NCBI RefSeq assembly: GCF_026898135.2
Contig: NZ_CP114035.2
Span: 2,459,501 to 2,523,500, forward strand
DNA length: 64,000 bases
Direction of reading: 5' to 3'
Source: Pseudomonas fortuita
Lineage (GTDB): Bacteria; Pseudomonadota; Gammaproteobacteria; Pseudomonadales; Pseudomonadaceae
In this document: positions 45,490 to 57,522 of the stretch, in pieces
How the letters are laid out: every line of letters starts with the position of its first letter
How positions within the stretch are numbered: position 1 is the first letter of the stretch
Program-made: the position numbers and the translations under genes
Notes under the pieces: generated by a model
Told to the model about the DNA's origin: nothing
Databases searched by the model: none
What the model saw: only the letters and a program-made list of their open reading frames with translations

Positions 45490-46998
45490 GTGGACAACAA
45501 GGTAAAAGCCTATTTGCAGGCCTTTGGTGTTAGCGAGGCGACCCAGCGCTTTCTCAGCAAGCCGCAGCGCATGTTCATTGGGGGTGCCTGGCTGGAAGCC
45601 AGCGACGGTGGCAGCGCCGAGGTGGTCGAGCCCTCTACCGAAGGGGTACTGACGCGCATCCCCATGGGTACCGCAGATGACCTTGACCGTGCGGTGCGCG
45701 CCGCGCGTGCGCAGTTCGACGGTGGCGCCTGGAGCCAGCTGAAACCGCTGGAGCGCGAACGCCTGATCCATCGCCTGGCCGACCTGATCGAAACCCACGG
45801 CGACGAACTGGCGCAGATTGAAGCCATCGACATGGGCAAGTCGGTGGTGCAGGCGCGTGCTGTCGACATTCAGGGCACGGTCGACACCCTGCGCTATTTC
45901 GCCGGTTGGGCCAGCAAGATTCATGGCCGCACCGTCGAGCCTTCGCTACCAGGCAATTACCTGGCATACACCCGCAAGGAAGCGGTAGGGGTGGTCGGCG
46001 CCATCGTGCCGTGGAATTTCCCGCTGCAAACCATGGCCTGGAAACTGGGCGCAGCGCTGGCCACCGGCTGCACCGTGGTGGTCAAGCCGGCGGAGCTGAC
46101 CTCGCTGTCGGCACTGCGCTTTGCCGAACTGGTACAGGCGGCAGGAATTCCCGACGGGGTGGTTAACATCGTGACCGGGCGCGGCAGCGTGGTCGGCCAG
46201 GCGATGTCCAGCCACCCGGGCATCGACAAGCTGAGCTTTACCGGCTCTACCCCGGTGGGTTGTACAGTGGGCAAGACGGCGATGGACCAGATGAAGCGCC
46301 TCACCCTCGAACTGGGCGGCAAGTCGCCAGTGATCGTGTTTGCCGACGCGGACATCGAGGCGGCGGCGCAAGCCGTGGCCAACGGCGTATTCTTCAATTC
46401 CGGGCAAGTGTGCGACGCCGGTACCCGTGCTTACATCGAGCGCAGTGTCTACCCGGCATTTCTCGAAGCGCTGGCGCGCTACACCGCGACGTTGAAGATC
46501 GCCCCGGGGCTCGACCCTGAGTGTTTCATCAGCCCCATGGTGTCGCAGCAACAGCAGCAGCGGGTGCTGGATTACATTGCTCTGGGCAAGGCTGAAGGCG
46601 CGCAGGTGCACTATGGCGGCGAGCCGCTGGACGGCCCGGGCTTTTACGTGCAGCCGACAATCTTCGCCCACTGCCGCAACGACATGCGCATCGTCAGCGA
46701 GGAAATCTTTGGCCCGGTGCTGGTCACCCAGCCGTTCGATACCCAGGAGCAGGCCCTGGCCCTGGCCAACGACTCGCTGTTCGGCCTGGCCGCGGCGATC
46801 TACTCCAACGACCTGGGCAGGGTGCACGGGCTGATCCCGCAGTTGCGGGCCGGTACCGTGTACGTCAACGCCCACAGCACCCTCGACCCGGCCATGCCGT
46901 TCGGTGGCTACAAGCAGTCGGGCTATGGCAAGGACCTGGGCGCGGAACAACTGGAGTTTCTGCTGGAGACCAAGGCGGTCTGGATCACCTTGCCCTGA
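45490..46998 (+). CDS. Aldehyde dehydrogenase (betaine/phenylacetaldehyde-like class)
   Basis: A 502-residue NAD+-dependent aldehyde dehydrogenase: N176 in VPWNFPL, base E274 in LELGGKSPV and nucleophile C308 in NSGQVCDAG. The start is GTG at 45490, 15 bp after the ureohydrolase stop, with a GGAG site. In this operon it could oxidise the aldehyde made by the choline-dehydrogenase-like enzyme (48.7 kb) or an amino/guanidino aldehyde. The exact substrate cannot be read from the sequence. Confidence 0.87.
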   Translation: MDNKVKAYLQAFGVSEATQRFLSKPQRMFIGGAWLEASDGGSAEVVEPSTEGVLTRIPMGTADDLDRAVRAARAQFDGGAWSQLKPLERERLIHRLADLIETHGDELAQIEAIDMGKSVVQARAVDIQGTVDTLRYFAGWASKIHGRTVEPSLPGNYLAYTRKEAVGVVGAIVPWNFPLQTMAWKLGAALATGCTVVVKPAELTSLSALRFAELVQAAGIPDGVVNIVTGRGSVVGQAMSSHPGIDKLSFTGSTPVGCTVGKTAMDQMKRLTLELGGKSPVIVFADADIEAAAQAVANGVFFNSGQVCDAGTRAYIERSVYPAFLEALARYTATLKIAPGLDPECFISPMVSQQQQQRVLDYIALGKAEGAQVHYGGEPLDGPGFYVQPTIFAHCRNDMRIVSEEIFGPVLVTQPFDTQEQALALANDSLFGLAAAIYSNDLGRVHGLIPQLRAGTVYVNAHSTLDPAMPFGGYKQSGYGKDLGAEQLEFLLETKAVWITLP

Positions 46999-47094
46999 GG
47001 TTCAGGGCCTGTCTGCGTCGCTGAGGTTTGGCGAGCGACGCAGGTTCAATCAAGCATCGAATTTCAAGAACAAGAACCTGTCGAGGTGATGCCG

Positions 47095-47274
47095 ATGAAC
47101 AGCCAAGTGGATGTGGAACGTGCGCAGGACCTGGAAAGGCGCCTGTGCGCCTACGAGGAATTGGAGAAGCGTGTGCAGTGGCCGGGCGCCTTGACGGCGG
47201 CTGACGTGGTTGCACTTACCCTGCTGGTGCTGGTGATGATTGCTGGCGCGTACTACCTGGGAGGCCAGCCATGA
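47095..47274 (+). CDS. Small single-helix membrane protein linked to the NCS1 transporter
   Basis: A 59-residue protein: a charged N-terminal half with heptad character (DLERRLCAYEELEKRV), then one membrane helix (about 35-54, DVVALTLLVLVMIAGAYYLG). GAGG 8 bases before the ATG at 47095 decides the start; ATG 47089 and GTG 47086 are alternatives. Its stop overlaps the transporter start by ATGA, so the two are made together. The layout recalls small accessory subunits of other secondary carriers, but I know of none for NCS1. Function unknown. Confidence 0.7.
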   Translation: MNSQVDVERAQDLERRLCAYEELEKRVQWPGALTAADVVALTLLVLVMIAGAYYLGGQP

Positions 47275-48740
47275 GCGCCTCCCGCGAGCAGGAGTTTCGC
47301 CTGGGTGCGGAACGTGGCGACACCCCCTTGCTACCCGGTGAGCGGGTCTGGGGCTTCTGGGGCTTTGCCTACGCCAACTCGGCGCTGGCGGTGGCCACCT
47401 GGGTGTTCCTGATCGGCGGCGCCACGGCGCTGTTCGTCGGGCCCTTGCAAGGGATTGCGGCGATCATCATCGGCAACATTATCGGCGTGGTGCTGGCTGC
47501 CTCGTCCACCTGCCTGCCCTGTGGCAAGTACGGCGTCGAGCAGTTCACCTTCCTGCGCAGCATGTTCGGCCTCAATGGCAGCCGCCTGGTCTACTTCCTC
47601 TCGGTGGTGGTGCTGACCATGGGGTGGCTGGCGGTGCTTGGGCTGATGTGCGGGCGGGCGCTGGACAACCTCGAGACCCTGGTGCAACAGCGCCAGCCCG
47701 GCGCAGACGGTTGGCTGGTAACCGCCGGGGCTTTGCTGGCCATTGTGCTGGCGGCCCTGGTTGCCATGCGCGGGCCGGACATGATCCGCCGCCTGAGTGC
47801 GGTGATCGCACCCAGCCTGATCCTGATCATGCTGGCACTGATGTACTTCATTTCCCGGCGCTACAGCCTCGACGAACTGCTGGCCATGCCGCCCTTGCAG
47901 CCACCCTTCGAGAACCCGCACGTCAACTTCATGGTCGCGGTGGAAATCAACATTGCTGCGGGCTTTTCGTGGTGGCCCTACATCGGCAACCTGTCGCGCC
48001 TGTGCAGCAACCAGCGTACGGCCTTCTGGCCCAACCTGGTGGGCATCTTCGGCGCCGCTTCGCTGGGTGAGTCGGTCAGCCTGTTCGCGGCCACCACCCT
48101 GGGCAGCAGCGACCCCACGGCGTGGATGCGCCTGGCCGGTGGCATGGGCTTCGGTATCATCGCCTTGAGTTTCCTGGCGCTGGCGAACCTGACCGGCATG
48201 GTCAACATCCTCTACACCGCAGTGATCGGCTTGCGCCAGCTGGCAGGCGAACGCCTGCGCAGTGTGGGTTGGGGGGTGTTGATCGCGCTGTTCTGCATCA
48301 TCCCGGTGGTTATCGTGGTGTTGCTGCCGGGGATCTACGATGGCTTCTTCATCTTCCTGGTATGGACCTCCGCCCTTAACAGCGCCCTGGCCGGTATCGG
48401 CATCGCCGATTACTTCTTCCTGCGCAAGCAACGCCTGAACCTGCGGCACATCTACGCCGAACAGAGCGTGTCGCCCTTGCGCTACTGCAAAGGCTTCAAC
48501 CCCGTCGCGCTGGTGGCGCTGGCGGCGGGCTTTGCGGTCTACGTGGTGGTGTTCAACCCGCAAACCCTGGCCCATACCGACTTCTTCACCTTCGCCACGG
48601 CCTCGCTACCGTCCTGCCTGCTGGCCGGGCTGGTGCACTACGGCCTGACCCGACTGCTGGCAGCACGCCTGGGTTGGGGCGGCTACCCAAAGCGTAATGC
48701 ACGCAATATCGAGGCCGTAGGCCTTCGCGCACAGGACTAG
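47271..48740 (+). CDS. NCS1-family transporter
   Basis: A 489-residue permease with 12 helices and NCS1 landmarks: an N-terminal [19 protein letters not shown], substrate-site tryptophans in FSWWPYIGN, and [20 protein letters not shown]1 proteins carry cytosine, purines, hydantoins, allantoin or thiamine by Na+ or H+ symport; flat guanidino/amidine compounds would suit the fold. It follows the small membrane protein with a 4-base overlap and precedes the flavoprotein gene by 4 bp. Confidence 0.83.
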   Translation: MSASREQEFRLGAERGDTPLLPGERVWGFWGFAYANSALAVATWVFLIGGATALFVGPLQGIAAIIIGNIIGVVLAASSTCLPCGKYGVEQFTFLRSMFGLNGSRLVYFLSVVVLTMGWLAVLGLMCGRALDNLETLVQQRQPGADGWLVTAGALLAIVLAALVAMRGPDMIRRLSAVIAPSLILIMLALMYFISRRYSLDELLAMPPLQPPFENPHVNFMVAVEINIAAGFSWWPYIGNLSRLCSNQRTAFWPNLVGIFGAASLGESVSLFAATTLGSSDPTAWMRLAGGMGFGIIALSFLALANLTGMVNILYTAVIGLRQLAGERLRSVGWGVLIALFCIIPVVIVVLLPGIYDGFFIFLVWTSALNSALAGIGIADYFFLRKQRLNLRHIYAEQSVSPLRYCKGFNPVALVALAAGFAVYVVVFNPQTLAHTDFFTFATASLPSCLLAGLVHYGLTRLLAARLGWGGYPKRNARNIEAVGLRAQD

Positions 48741-48744
48741 AACA

Positions 48745-50433
48745 ATGACCAAGCGATACGACTACATCATCATCGGTGCGGGCTCGGCCGGCTGCGTGTT
48801 GGCCAACCGCCTCAGCGAAGACGCCGGTACTTCGGTACTGGTACTGGAGTTCGGCGGCAGCGACCGCAGCGTGCTGATCCAGATGCCCAGTGCGTTCTCC
48901 TTGCCGATGAACACCAAAAAATACAACTGGCACTACGAGACCGTGGCTGAGCCGCACCTCGATAACCGGCGCCTGCACTGCCCACGGGGCAAGGTGCTGG
49001 GCGGTTCGTCGTCGATCAATGGCCTGGTGTACATCCGTGGCCATGCCTGTGACTTCGATGAGTGGGAAAGCCTGGGCGCGAAAAACTGGAGCTACCGCAA
49101 TTGCCTGCCGTATTTCAAACGTGCCGAGCAATACAAATTCGGTGGTGACGACTACCGGGGCGGGGCGGGGCCGCTGTCGACCAATAACGGCAACAACATG
49201 AGAAACCCGCTGTACGGTGCCTGGATCGAAGCCGGTGCCGAGGCCGGCTACATCAAGACCGACGACTGCAACGGCTACATGCAGGAAGGCTTTGGTGCCA
49301 TGCACATGACGGTGAAGGATGGCGTGCGCTGGTCCACCGCCAATGCCTACCTGCGCCCGGCCATGAGCCGGCCGAACCTGACCGTGATCACCCATGCCAT
49401 GACTCGGCGCATCTTGCTGGAGGGCAAGCGGGCGGTGGGCGTGGAGTACGACCAGGGCGGGCAGACGCACAAAGTCATGTGCAACCGCGAGGTGCTGGTG
49501 GCGTCTGGCCCGATCGGTTCGCCGCACTTGCTGCAGCGCTCCGGCATCGGCCCGGCTGCGGTGCTGAAAAACGCCGGTATCGAGGTGCGCCACGACTTGC
49601 CTGGGGTGGGCGAGAACCTGCAGGACCACTCGGAAATCTACATCCAGTATGCGTGCAAGGAGCCGGTAACCCTCAACGGCAAGATGAACCTGTTGGGCAA
49701 GGCCCTGATCGGCTTGCGCTGGTTGCTGTTCAAGGACGGCCTGGGGGCCAGCAACCACTTCGAGGCGGGCGGCTTCATCCGTTCGTCCAAGGGCCTGCGC
49801 TGGCCGGACATCCAGTTTCACTTCCTGCCAGCGGCCATGCGCTACGACGGCGACAAGCCCTTCAAGGGGCATGGCTTCATGGTGCTGACCGGGCCCAACA
49901 AGCCCAAGAGCCGGGGCCATGTGCGGGCGTTGTCGGCCGACCCTTACCAGCACCCGCAAATCCGCTTCAACTACCTGGCGAGCGAAGAGGACCGCGAGGG
50001 CTTCCGCCGCTGTGTGCGGCTGACCCGCGAGATCATCGCCCAGCCGGCCATGGACCGCTACCGCGGCGAAGAGCTGGCGCCGGGGCCGCAGGTGCAGACC
50101 GACGAAGAAATCGACGCCTTCGTGCGCGCCAACATGGAAAGCACCATGCACCCGTGCGGCTCGTGCCGCATGGGCGAGGATGACATGGCAGTGGTGGACT
50201 CTGCGTTGCGTGTACACGGCTTGCAGGGGCTGCGGGTGATCGACTCCTCGGTGTTCCCGAGCGAGCCCAATGGCAACCTCAACGCCCCGACCATCATGCT
50301 GGCCGAGCGCGCCGCCGACCTGGTGCGCGGGCGCCAGCCGCTGGCACCGGCTGATGTGCCGGTTGGGCTGGTGGGGGGCTGGGAAGAAGAGCAGCGTAGC
50401 CGCAAGCCGGTGCGCGAGATGCCTGTCCGTTAA
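48745..50433 (+). CDS. GMC oxidoreductase, choline-dehydrogenase (BetA)-like
   Basis: A 562-residue FAD enzyme: dinucleotide motif GAGSAG at 11-16, GMC signature [18 protein letters not shown] near 80-97, and catalytic His about 469 in [11 protein letters not shown]. Many segments match E. coli BetA closely, for example GVGENLQDH and [14 protein letters not shown], so it should oxidise a primary alcohol such as choline or a relative to the aldehyde. It lacks the usual betI-betB partners and is last in the ureohydrolase operon. The large REP structure follows. Confidence 0.85.
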   Translation: MTKRYDYIIIGAGSAGCVLANRLSEDAGTSVLVLEFGGSDRSVLIQMPSAFSLPMNTKKYNWHYETVAEPHLDNRRLHCPRGKVLGGSSSINGLVYIRGHACDFDEWESLGAKNWSYRNCLPYFKRAEQYKFGGDDYRGGAGPLSTNNGNNMRNPLYGAWIEAGAEAGYIKTDDCNGYMQEGFGAMHMTVKDGVRWSTANAYLRPAMSRPNLTVITHAMTRRILLEGKRAVGVEYDQGGQTHKVMCNREVLVASGPIGSPHLLQRSGIGPAAVLKNAGIEVRHDLPGVGENLQDHSEIYIQYACKEPVTLNGKMNLLGKALIGLRWLLFKDGLGASNHFEAGGFIRSSKGLRWPDIQFHFLPAAMRYDGDKPFKGHGFMVLTGPNKPKSRGHVRALSADPYQHPQIRFNYLASEEDREGFRRCVRLTREIIAQPAMDRYRGEELAPGPQVQTDEEIDAFVRANMESTMHPCGSCRMGEDDMAVVDSALRVHGLQGLRVIDSSVFPSEPNGNLNAPTIMLAERAADLVRGRQPLAPADVPVGLVGGWEEEQRSRKPVREMPVR

Positions 50434-50454
50434 ACTACCGGTTGACGCGGTCAA

Positions 50455-50571
50455 TGTGGGAGCGGCCTTGTGTCGCGAAAGGGCAGCAAAGCAGCCCCAG
50501 GATTTCAGCGCAGAAGCACAAATTGCTGGGGCTGCTTTGCAGCCCTTTCGCGACACAAGGCCGCTCCCACA
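50455..50571. repeat. Large inverted REP pair (46-bp arms)
   Basis: Arms 50455-50500 and 50526-50571 are inverted repeats with one mismatch around a 25-bp loop. Each carries the REP core GTGGGAGCGGCCTTGTGTCG. It ends the plus-strand operon and insulates the glycine module. Confidence 0.87.
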
Positions 50572-50594
50572 GAGGCCAGTCCAGGCCATGAGAT

Positions 50595-50631
50595 TGGACT
50601 GAATGCGCTCCATTGGAATGATTTCGATACA
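50595..50631. promoter_or_regulatory. Tandem GcsR/TyrR-like operators upstream of cycA
   Basis: Two 18-bp sites of 7-4-7 form: TGGACTGAATGCGCTCCA (50595-50612) and TGGAATGATTTCGATACA (50614-50631), one base apart. They resemble sites upstream of gcvH. The known GcsR site in P. aeruginosa has the same geometry (TGTAACG-N4-CGTTCCG). They lie about 135 bp before the -24 element, a normal enhancer distance. Confidence 0.62.
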
Positions 50632-50763
50632 GGGGGTGCAAGTACAGCGCTGGCGATGCCTGGGGCAGCACAACGGCCTGATTGACGCAAATAGATGGAG
50701 TGACTTCTTTACAGCCGGTCCAGCCCTTTTCGCCAGAACCCCTCTAACTCGCAGTATTTGCGC

Positions 50764-50780
50764 TTGGCACAGACCTTGCT
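50764..50780 (+). promoter_or_regulatory. Sigma-54 promoter of cycA
   Basis: TTGGCACAGACCTTGCT has the GG (50766-50767) and GC (50778-50779) pairs exactly 10 bases apart, a near-ideal -24/-12 element. Start of transcription is expected near 50791. Confidence 0.8.
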
Positions 50781-50883
50781 CCCCCCCACCTTGCACTCGC
50801 TCGGCACTGAACGTTGTTCATCCGGTCCCGAGGGTTGAACTTGTGACGTTATAAAAACAATTAAACCAGCAAGGTACATAACA

Positions 50884-52308
50884 ATGACTAACTTGCCGCA
50901 CGGTCACTGCCCGCCTGAAGGTGACGCACACGCACTCAAACGCAACCTGTCCAACCGCCATATCCAGCTGATCGCCATCGGCGGTGCCATCGGCACCGGC
51001 CTGTTCATGGGTTCTGGCAAGACCATCAGCCTGGCTGGGCCTTCCATCATCTTTGTCTACATGATCATCGGCTTCATGCTGTTCTTCGTCATGCGCGCAA
51101 TGGGCGAGCTGTTGCTGTCCAACTTGCAATACAAATCGTTCATCGACTTTGCTGCTGACCTGCTAGGGCCGTGGGCGGGGTTCTTTACCGGCTGGACCTA
51201 CTGGTTCTGCTGGATTGTCACCGGCATTGCCGATGTGATTGCCATTTCTGCCTATACACAATTCTGGTTCCCCGACATGCCATTGTGGATACCGGCGCTG
51301 ACCTGCGTGGGGCTGTTGCTGACGTTGAACCTGATGACCGTCAAGATGTTCGGGGAAATGGAGTTCTGGTTCGCCATGATCAAGATCGTGGCCATTTGCG
51401 CGCTGGTCTGCACCGGCTTCTACATGGTGGCGGCGGCCTATCAGTCGCCGGCCGGGCATGCCGCAGCGCTGGCCAACCTGTGGAACGACGGCGGGATGTT
51501 CCCCCACGGCGCCATGGGCTTTTTCGCGGGCTTTCAGATAGCGGTGTTTGCCTTCGTCGGCATCGAGCTGGTGGGTACGACTGCGGCCGAAACCAAGAAC
51601 CCGGAGCGCAACCTGCCGCGGGCGATCAACTCGATTCCGGTGCGCATCATCGTGTTCTATGTGCTGGCGCTGATCGCCATCATGGCCGTTACCCCGTGGC
51701 GTGAAGTGGTGGCCAACAAGAGCCCCTTCGTCGAGTTGTTCGTGCTGGCCGGCCTGCCGGCAGCCGCAGGCATCATCAACTTCGTGGTACTGACCTCGGC
51801 CATGTCGTCGGCCAACAGCGGCGTGTTCTCGACCAGCCGCATGCTTTACGGCCTGGCGATGGACGGTGATGCGCCTGGCAAGTTCGGCGCACTGTCCCGC
51901 CGTGCCGTGCCCTCCAATGGCCTGATCTTCTCGTGTATGTGCCTGACCGGCGGGGCGCTGGTGATCTACCTGGTGCCGAACATGCTCGATGCCTTCACCC
52001 TGATTACCACGGTATCGGCACTGCTGTTCATGTTTGTCTGGTCGATCATCCTGCTGTCGTACCTGGCGTACCGCAAGCAGCGCGACCCGTTGCACCAGGC
52101 GTCGAAGTACAAGATGCCGGGCGGCACCGTGATGTGCCGGGTATGCCTGGCGTTCTTCGCCTGCATCCTGGCATTGCTGGCATTGGAGGCCGACACCCGC
52201 ATGGCGTTGTACCTGGTGCCGGTGTGGTTTGCCGTGCTGGGCCTGGCGTACCGGTCCATCCGCCAGAAAAAACAGGCGACGGCGCAGTTGTCGTTTGACG
52301 CTGATTGA
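50884..52308 (+). CDS. cycA: CycA-type glycine/D-serine/D-alanine permease
   Basis: A 474-residue APC-superfamily carrier with 12 helices, close to E. coli CycA over its whole length, for example NRHIQLIAIGGAIGTGLFMG and TVKMFGEMEFWFAMIKIVAI. CycA takes up glycine, D-serine and D-alanine with H+. Preceded by a sigma-54 promoter and tandem operators, it is probably switched on by glycine through the next gene. A hairpin terminator follows. It could also feed the D-serine dehydratase encoded 22 kb away. Confidence 0.9.
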   Translation: MTNLPHGHCPPEGDAHALKRNLSNRHIQLIAIGGAIGTGLFMGSGKTISLAGPSIIFVYMIIGFMLFFVMRAMGELLLSNLQYKSFIDFAADLLGPWAGFFTGWTYWFCWIVTGIADVIAISAYTQFWFPDMPLWIPALTCVGLLLTLNLMTVKMFGEMEFWFAMIKIVAICALVCTGFYMVAAAYQSPAGHAAALANLWNDGGMFPHGAMGFFAGFQIAVFAFVGIELVGTTAAETKNPERNLPRAINSIPVRIIVFYVLALIAIMAVTPWREVVANKSPFVELFVLAGLPAAAGIINFVVLTSAMSSANSGVFSTSRMLYGLAMDGDAPGKFGALSRRAVPSNGLIFSCMCLTGGALVIYLVPNMLDAFTLITTVSALLFMFVWSIILLSYLAYRKQRDPLHQASKYKMPGGTVMCRVCLAFFACILALLALEADTRMALYLVPVWFAVLGLAYRSIRQKKQATAQLSFDAD

Positions 52309-52329
52309 CCGGCCCATTCATGTGTTGCC

Positions 52330-52360
52330 CAAGGGGACGGCGCGCTGCGCTGTCCCCTTG
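52330..52360 (+). terminator. Terminator after cycA
   Basis: A 14-bp stem (CAAGGGGAC... with its complement, one G-T pair) and 3-base loop followed by TTGTCTTGTT, 21 bp after the cycA stop. Confidence 0.8.
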
Positions 52361-52401
52361 TTGTCTTGTTGCCAAACACGGATTTTGGCTGAGGAGCTTA
52401 G

Positions 52402-53934
52402 ATGAGAATCCACGTCAATTTTGTCGACCGTGTCGGCATCACCCAGGAAATCCTGTCGCTGCTCGGGGCGCGCAACCTCAACCTGGACGCGGTGGAAATG
52501 ATTCCACCGAACGTCTACATCGATGCCCCGACGCTGTCCCCGGTCGTGCTGGATGAACTGTATGCCGCCTTGTTGGGGGTGGACGGTGTGCAGGAGGTGT
52601 CGCTGGTCGACTTCCTGCCCGGCCACCGCCGGCGCTTGCAGCTAGAGGCCTTGCTGGCCGCCATGAGCGACCCGGTGCTGGCAGTGGACCCCGCTGGCCA
52701 TGTGCTGCTGGCCAACCCGACGCTGGTCAGCCTGGTGGGCCACGAGCCGGCGGGTGAGCCGTTGAGCAAGCTGTTTGCCGAGCCGAACCTGGCGCAGAAC
52801 CTGATCGACAAGGGTTTTCGCCTGCCCATGTGCGAGGTGAGCTTTCAGGACCAGTCCCTGCTGCTGGAGGCCACGCCCATCAGCGGCGGCGGCGAAGGCC
52901 TGGTGGGGGGCTTGCTGACCCTGTACCCACCCAGCCGCATCGGCGAGCGCCTGGCCTCGCTGCTGCATGACAACGGTGAAGGGCTTGGGGCGTTGCTGGG
53001 GGAATCGGCCGCACTGCAGGCGCTCAAGGCGCGCTTGCACAAAGTGGCGAGCCTGGAGGCGCCGTTGCTGATCCAGGGCGAGACCGGTACGGGCAAGGAG
53101 CTGGTGGCCCGTGCCTGCCATGCGCTCAGTGCCCGGCGCGATACGTCATTCCTGGCGCTGAACTGCGCAGCGCTGCCCGAAAGCCTGGCCGAAAGCGAGC
53201 TGTTCGGCTACGCCGCCGGCGCCTTCACCGGCGCCCAGCGCGGTGGCAAGCCGGGCCTGTTGGAGCTGGCCGATGGCGGTACGGTGTTTCTCGATGAAGT
53301 GGGCGAGATGTCGCCCTACCTGCAGGCCAAGCTGCTGCGCTTTCTCAACGACGGCAGTTTTCGCCGGGTGGGGGGTGGCAACGAGGTGCGGGTGAATGTG
53401 CGGGTGGTCTGTGCCACCCACCGTAACCTGGAAAACATGGTGATGGAGGGCAGTTTTCGCGAAGACCTGTACTACCGGCTGAACGTGCTCAACCTGAAGG
53501 TGCCGCCCCTGCGCGAGCGCGGCAAGGACATTCTGCTGCTGGCCGAACATTTCCTGCGCCAGGCCTGTGCGCAGATACAGCGCTCACCCTGCCGCCTGGC
53601 GTTGGCCACCCATCCGCTGCTGTTGGGCAATCGCTGGTCAGGCAATGTGCGTCAGTTGCAGAACGTGATTTTCCGCGCAGCAGCCATCAGCGAAGGCGAG
53701 GTGATCGACTGCGACGACCTGGAACTGGCCGGCACCGCATTGAGCAGTCAGCAGGCCGAGGGGGCGGAAATCGTCAGCCTGGAGGCCGCCGTGCAGGCCT
53801 TTGAAAAGGCCTTGCTGGAGAACTTGTACCAGAGCTACCCCTCGACCCGGCAACTGGCCGTGCGGCTGCAGACTTCCCACACGGCCATCGGTCAGCGCCT
53901 GCGCAAGTACGGCATCGCCAGCCGGGTCTCGTAG
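52402..53934 (+). CDS. gcsR: TyrR-like sigma-54 activator of glycine catabolism (GcsR)
   Basis: A 510-residue enhancer-binding protein. An ACT domain (about 1-70, [20 protein letters not shown]) is followed by a PAS domain (about 80-180) and an AAA+ domain (200-430). Walker A is GETGTGKE (226-233), the sigma-54 contact loop is GAFTGA (273-278) and the C-terminus has a TyrR-type helix-turn-helix. Unlike E. coli TyrR the GAFTGA loop is intact, so it acts on sigma-54. The P. aeruginosa counterpart GcsR (PA2449) activates gcvH2-gcvP2-glyA2 on glycine. Position between cycA and gcvH and the operators support the same role. Confidence 0.88.
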   Translation: MRIHVNFVDRVGITQEILSLLGARNLNLDAVEMIPPNVYIDAPTLSPVVLDELYAALLGVDGVQEVSLVDFLPGHRRRLQLEALLAAMSDPVLAVDPAGHVLLANPTLVSLVGHEPAGEPLSKLFAEPNLAQNLIDKGFRLPMCEVSFQDQSLLLEATPISGGGEGLVGGLLTLYPPSRIGERLASLLHDNGEGLGALLGESAALQALKARLHKVASLEAPLLIQGETGTGKELVARACHALSARRDTSFLALNCAALPESLAESELFGYAAGAFTGAQRGGKPGLLELADGGTVFLDEVGEMSPYLQAKLLRFLNDGSFRRVGGGNEVRVNVRVVCATHRNLENMVMEGSFREDLYYRLNVLNLKVPPLRERGKDILLLAEHFLRQACAQIQRSPCRLALATHPLLLGNRWSGNVRQLQNVIFRAAAISEGEVIDCDDLELAGTALSSQQAEGAEIVSLEAAVQAFEKALLENLYQSYPSTRQLAVRLQTSHTAIGQRLRKYGIASRVS

Positions 53935-53940
53935 CTGACC

Positions 53941-53977
53941 CGGTTCGAATGCGCTCCACTGGAGTGATTGCGCTCCG
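53941..53977. promoter_or_regulatory. Tandem GcsR/TyrR-like operators upstream of gcvH
   Basis: CGGTTCGAATGCGCTCCA (53941-53958) and TGGAGTGATTGCGCTCCG (53960-53977), 18-bp 7-4-7 sites one base apart, just after the gcsR stop. The one-base spacing is the same as at cycA. Confidence 0.68.
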
Positions 53978-54040
53978 TTTTGCTGTGGAGCCCGCATCCA
54001 GTGGCGGGCCCCACAATCGATGATTGCCGGGCGCTGGCGG

Positions 54041-54058
54041 TGGAGCGAATACGCTCCG
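54041..54058. promoter_or_regulatory. Third GcsR/TyrR-like operator upstream of gcvH
   Basis: TGGAGCGAATACGCTCCG is the most symmetric site (TGGAGCG-N4-CGCTCCG), 68 bp before the -24 element. Confidence 0.68.
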
Positions 54059-54123
54059 CTGCAGGTACTTCGAAACGTTCGATCGCATGCTCCAAGCTAC
54101 TGATAAATATAGAAAATACTGAG

Positions 54124-54140
54124 TTGGCATCGCCCTTGCT
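54124..54140 (+). promoter_or_regulatory. Sigma-54 promoter of gcvH-gcvP-glyA
   Basis: TTGGCATCGCCCTTGCT has GG (54126-54127) and GC (54138-54139) 10 bases apart. Transcription would start near 54151, 45 bp before the gcvH ATG. Confidence 0.82.
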
Positions 54141-54195
54141 CTTGTGTCTGGCAGTCCCGCACAGGGACCCACCCGATAACAAGAGAGGAACGTCC

Positions 54196-54573
54196 ATGAG
54201 CACTCTGCGTTTTACGCCCGAACACGAATGGCTGCGTCTGGAAGCGACCGGCGAGCTGACCGTCGGCATCACCAGCTATGCCCAGCAGGCGCTGGGTGAC
54301 GTGGTGTTCGTGCAACTGCCGGAGCCTGGCGAGTACGGGGAAGGCAATGAAGTCGCGGTGCTCGAGTCGGTAAAGGCCGCCAGCAACATCACCATGCCGG
54401 TGAAGGGCACGGTGGTGGCGGTTAACCAGGCACTGGCCGACGACCCTGAGCTGATCAACGCCTCGCCCATGCAGGACGGCTGGTTCTTCCGTATCCAGGC
54501 CAGCAACCCTGCTGACCTCGATAGCCTGATGGACCAGGACGGCTACGACCGCTTCCTGGCCGACAACGCCTGA
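54196..54573 (+). CDS. gcvH: Glycine cleavage system H protein
   Basis: A 125-residue lipoyl carrier. The lipoylated lysine is K60 in AVLESVKAASN, in the usual turn. It shuttles the methylamine group from P protein to T protein and is reoxidised by L protein. AGAGGAA precedes the ATG. It is first in the sigma-54-driven operon, 15 bp before gcvP. A lipA paralogue three genes on could serve its lipoylation. Confidence 0.95.
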   Translation: MSTLRFTPEHEWLRLEATGELTVGITSYAQQALGDVVFVQLPEPGEYGEGNEVAVLESVKAASNITMPVKGTVVAVNQALADDPELINASPMQDGWFFRIQASNPADLDSLMDQDGYDRFLADNA

Positions 54574-54588
54574 ACCGGGGTGGCCGCC

Positions 54589-57459
<2,871 letters not shown>

Positions 57460-57522
57460 CCCTGCTGACCCGGAGCCGCTCCGGGCCATATTTGCCGACC
57501 AGACAATCAAGGAATCACACCC

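Noticed and set aside
54061..54090. A fourth GcsR-like site (ACTTCGAAACGTTCGA)
   Set aside because: It does not keep the 7-4-7 spacing or the GGAG/CTCC core, so it is not counted.
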